NCBI GenBank assembly: GCA_937886445.1
Contig: CALGBY010000093.1
Coordinates: 1 to 6,919 of the forward strand
Direction of reading: 5' to 3'
Source: an uncultured Clostridia bacterium
Lineage (GTDB): Bacteria; Bacillota; Clostridia; Christensenellales; Aristaeellaceae
Length of the DNA stretch: 6,919 bases
Below the pieces are notes generated by a model. It was not told the origin of the DNA. It worked only from the letters and a program-made list of their open reading frames with translations, and did no database searches. Numbering within the stretch: the first letter of the stretch is position 1; every line of letters begins with the position of its first letter. Of this stretch, positions 5,921 through 6,919 are shown piece by piece. A program made the translations under genes and the position numbers.

Positions 5921-6736
5921 CTATTTTTTCACATGATAATACGCCGAGATCACCCGTGAAAACAGATTGCCGGGCAGCACGGAATGAAGGATGACAGAAA
6001 GGCGCTGGTCAAAGGAACCGATCATGATCCTGAATGGAAGTCGCTTTCTCTTCAGCATACGGGCCACCTTTCTGCCCAGCTCCGCCGGGTCCGATCCGCC
6101 TCCCTCATCTCTTTCTATCACCGAACGCACCCGGTCAAACGAAGCCCTGTAAGGGCTGTCCTCTCCGGTGCCCCGGCTTACGGCACGGTAGGCGAATGAA
6201 CCTCCGCGGTGATCCCCGGGTTCGACCAGCATGACCTGTATGCCGAAAGGCGCGCATTCCGCCTTCAGCGCCTCGGCATACCCCTCCAGCGCGTGCTTGG
6301 CGGCGGAATAAGCTCCCTGAAAGGGGGTGGACAGCACCCCGTTCACCGAGGAATAGCAGACGATCCTTCCCGTTCCTCTTTTTCGCATCATGGGCAGCAC
6401 CCGCGATATCATTTCTGTCTGCCCGAAAAAATCGGTATCCATCACACGGCGTATTTCATCGCTCCCGTATCCCTCGCAGCAGCCGAGGCAGAGAATGCCC
6501 GCGCACAGTACCAGCGCGTCCGGGATCCCGCTCAGGACATACGCTTTTTCACAGAACGCGTCCATGCTCTCCGCACTCGTCACATCCAGCGGCAGACGGT
6601 ATCCGATGTCGCTCTCCCCTTCAGACTGTGAAAAGCTTCTTGCTCCGGAGATCACCCGGAAACCGGCACCGACCAGCGCCTGCGCGGTATATTTTCCGAG
6701 CCCGCTTGAGGCTCCCGTGATCCATACAGTGCTCAC
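5921..6736 (-). CDS. Short-chain dehydrogenase/reductase (classical SDR)
   Basis: NAD(P)-dependent oxidoreductase with a Rossmann fold; substrate unknown. Residue numbers count from the in-frame ATG at 6745 (274 residues; 271 from the preferred GTG). The cofactor loop TGASSGLG is at 10-17. The catalytic Ser133 in YSS, Tyr146 and Lys150 in YSAAK are intact. The family NNAG motif reads LCAG at 80-83, and the Asn usually found before the FG segment is Asp105. Arg36 after the second strand hints at NADP preference. The C-terminal stretch after about 225 (basic, then hydrophobic) is usual for the subgroup annotated as SDR family oxidoreductase. The GGAGG at 6746-6750 touches the ATG at 6745 with no spacer but lies 9 bases from the GTG at 6736, so the GTG is preferred. 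It has its own terminator and is separate from the operon downstream. Confidence 0.85.
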   Translation of the reverse strand: MSTVWITGASSGLGKYTAQALVGAGFRVISGARSFSQSEGESDIGYRLPLDVTSAESMDAFCEKAYVLSGIPDALVLCAGILCLGCCEGYGSDEIRRVMDTDFFGQTEMISRVLPMMRKRGTGRIVCYSSVNGVLSTPFQGAYSAAKHALEGYAEALKAECAPFGIQVMLVEPGDHRGGSFAYRAVSRGTGEDSPYRASFDRVRSVIERDEGGGSDPAELGRKVARMLKRKRLPFRIMIGSFDQRLSVILHSVLPGNLFSRVISAYYHVKK

Positions 6737-6745
6737 TTTATGCAT

Positions 6746-6750
6746 CCTCC
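6746..6750 (-). promoter_or_regulatory. Ribosome binding site pointing to a GTG start for the SDR
   Basis: GGAGG within a G-rich run on the minus strand directly abuts the ATG at 6745, which leaves no room for normal initiation. The GTG three codons downstream has a 9-base spacer and begins the protein MSTVWITGASSG, a typical SDR N terminus. Confidence 0.6.
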
Positions 6751-6782
6751 CCCGGATAAATCACTGATGTCTTTTTTGAAAA

Positions 6783-6814
6783 CCGGTCAAACATGTTTTC
6801 CGGCTTATGACCGG
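6783..6814 (-). promoter_or_regulatory. Dyad and palindrome in the leader region of the SDR gene
   Basis: CCGGTCA at 6783-6789 is perfectly complementary to TGACCGG at 6808-6814. On the minus strand the hairpin is followed by TTTTC, so it could act as a weak terminator or attenuator before the SDR. A separate 10-base perfect palindrome, AAACATGTTT, lies at 6789-6798 and is a candidate regulator site. Function is inferred only. Confidence 0.35.
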
Positions 6815-6834
6815 CCCGCCGAATGAAGCAGCGA

Positions 6835-6858
6835 TGTCGGTTTGATGCTCAGCCGACA
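6835..6858. promoter_or_regulatory. Small dyad next to the right terminal repeat
   Basis: TGTCGG at 6835-6840 is complementary to CCGACA at 6853-6858, extendable by a T-A pair and a G-U wobble, leaving an 8-base loop. No T-run follows on either strand, so a terminator is unlikely. It lies 10 bases inside the right copy of the inverted repeat. Confidence 0.3.
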
Positions 6859-6868
6859 CGATCATTAA

Positions 6869-6919
6869 GGCAATACCGCACAAATGAGTTAGTGCGATGG
6901 CGAGTGAATTTTTCAACAG
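6869..6919 (-). repeat. Right copy of the 51-bp terminal inverted repeat
   Basis: Reverse complement of 4-54 with one mismatch (6894). The window ends exactly on this copy, whereas the left copy has three extra bases outside it. The internal CGCAC then 10 bases then GTGCG dyad is a perfect 5-bp stem here. The minus-strand frame that stops at once after the left copy stays open here until about 6760, so the copies do not share a conserved reading-frame end. Confidence 0.9.

Noticed and set aside
1..6919. CRISPR array, tRNA, rRNA, phage or defence genes
   Set aside because: No regularly spaced repeats, no tRNA-like cloverleaf and no matching gene families were seen on either strand.

Overview
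The window is about 6.9 kb of moderately GC-rich DNA with compact gene spacing and strong AGGAGG-type ribosome binding sites. The encoded families (a xylulokinase with an AraM-type dehydrogenase, a YdjI-like SPFH/zinc-ribbon protein, and a YesN-like degenerate receiver) suggest a Clostridia-type Firmicute, probably host-associated. This placement rests on gene content and style alone; there is no rRNA or marker gene.

Layout: (1) Positions 4-54 and 6869-6919 are copies of one 51-bp sequence in inverted orientation, differing at a single base, so the window is bounded by an inverted repeat. (2) The left half carries a two-gene plus-strand operon: an FGGY pentulose kinase (xylB-like, 130-1647) and an sn-glycerol-1-phosphate dehydrogenase family protein (AraM/EgsA-like, 1662-3029), 14 bp apart. 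It probably works on pentose or sugar-alcohol intermediates. (3) A long GC-rich hairpin at 3048-3096 separates this operon from convergent minus-strand genes and probably terminates both. (4) The right half reads on the minus strand. From right to left it holds a classical SDR oxidoreductase (5921-6736), a terminator, a well-formed sigma-A promoter (5843-5870), and a tightly coupled pair: a degenerate receiver-like protein without an output domain (4985-5800), then an SPFH protein with a C-terminal zinc ribbon (4023-4982). A second hairpin terminator (3960-3995) follows, and then a glutamate-5-kinase-like amino acid kinase without a PUA domain (3120-3947).

Three minus-strand starts should be moved inside the longest open frames. 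The kinase starts at 3947, because the extra upstream codons are the terminator hairpin. The receiver-like protein starts at 5800, because the longer frame would begin upstream of the promoter. The SDR probably starts at a GTG at 6736, because its Shine-Dalgarno sequence directly abuts the in-frame ATG.

There is no CRISPR array, tRNA, rRNA, transposase, phage gene or recognisable defence system. The two points most worth attention are the 51-bp inverted repeat at the window ends and the two-gene unit joining a phosphorylation-dead receiver-like protein to an SPFH/zinc-ribbon membrane-scaffold protein.
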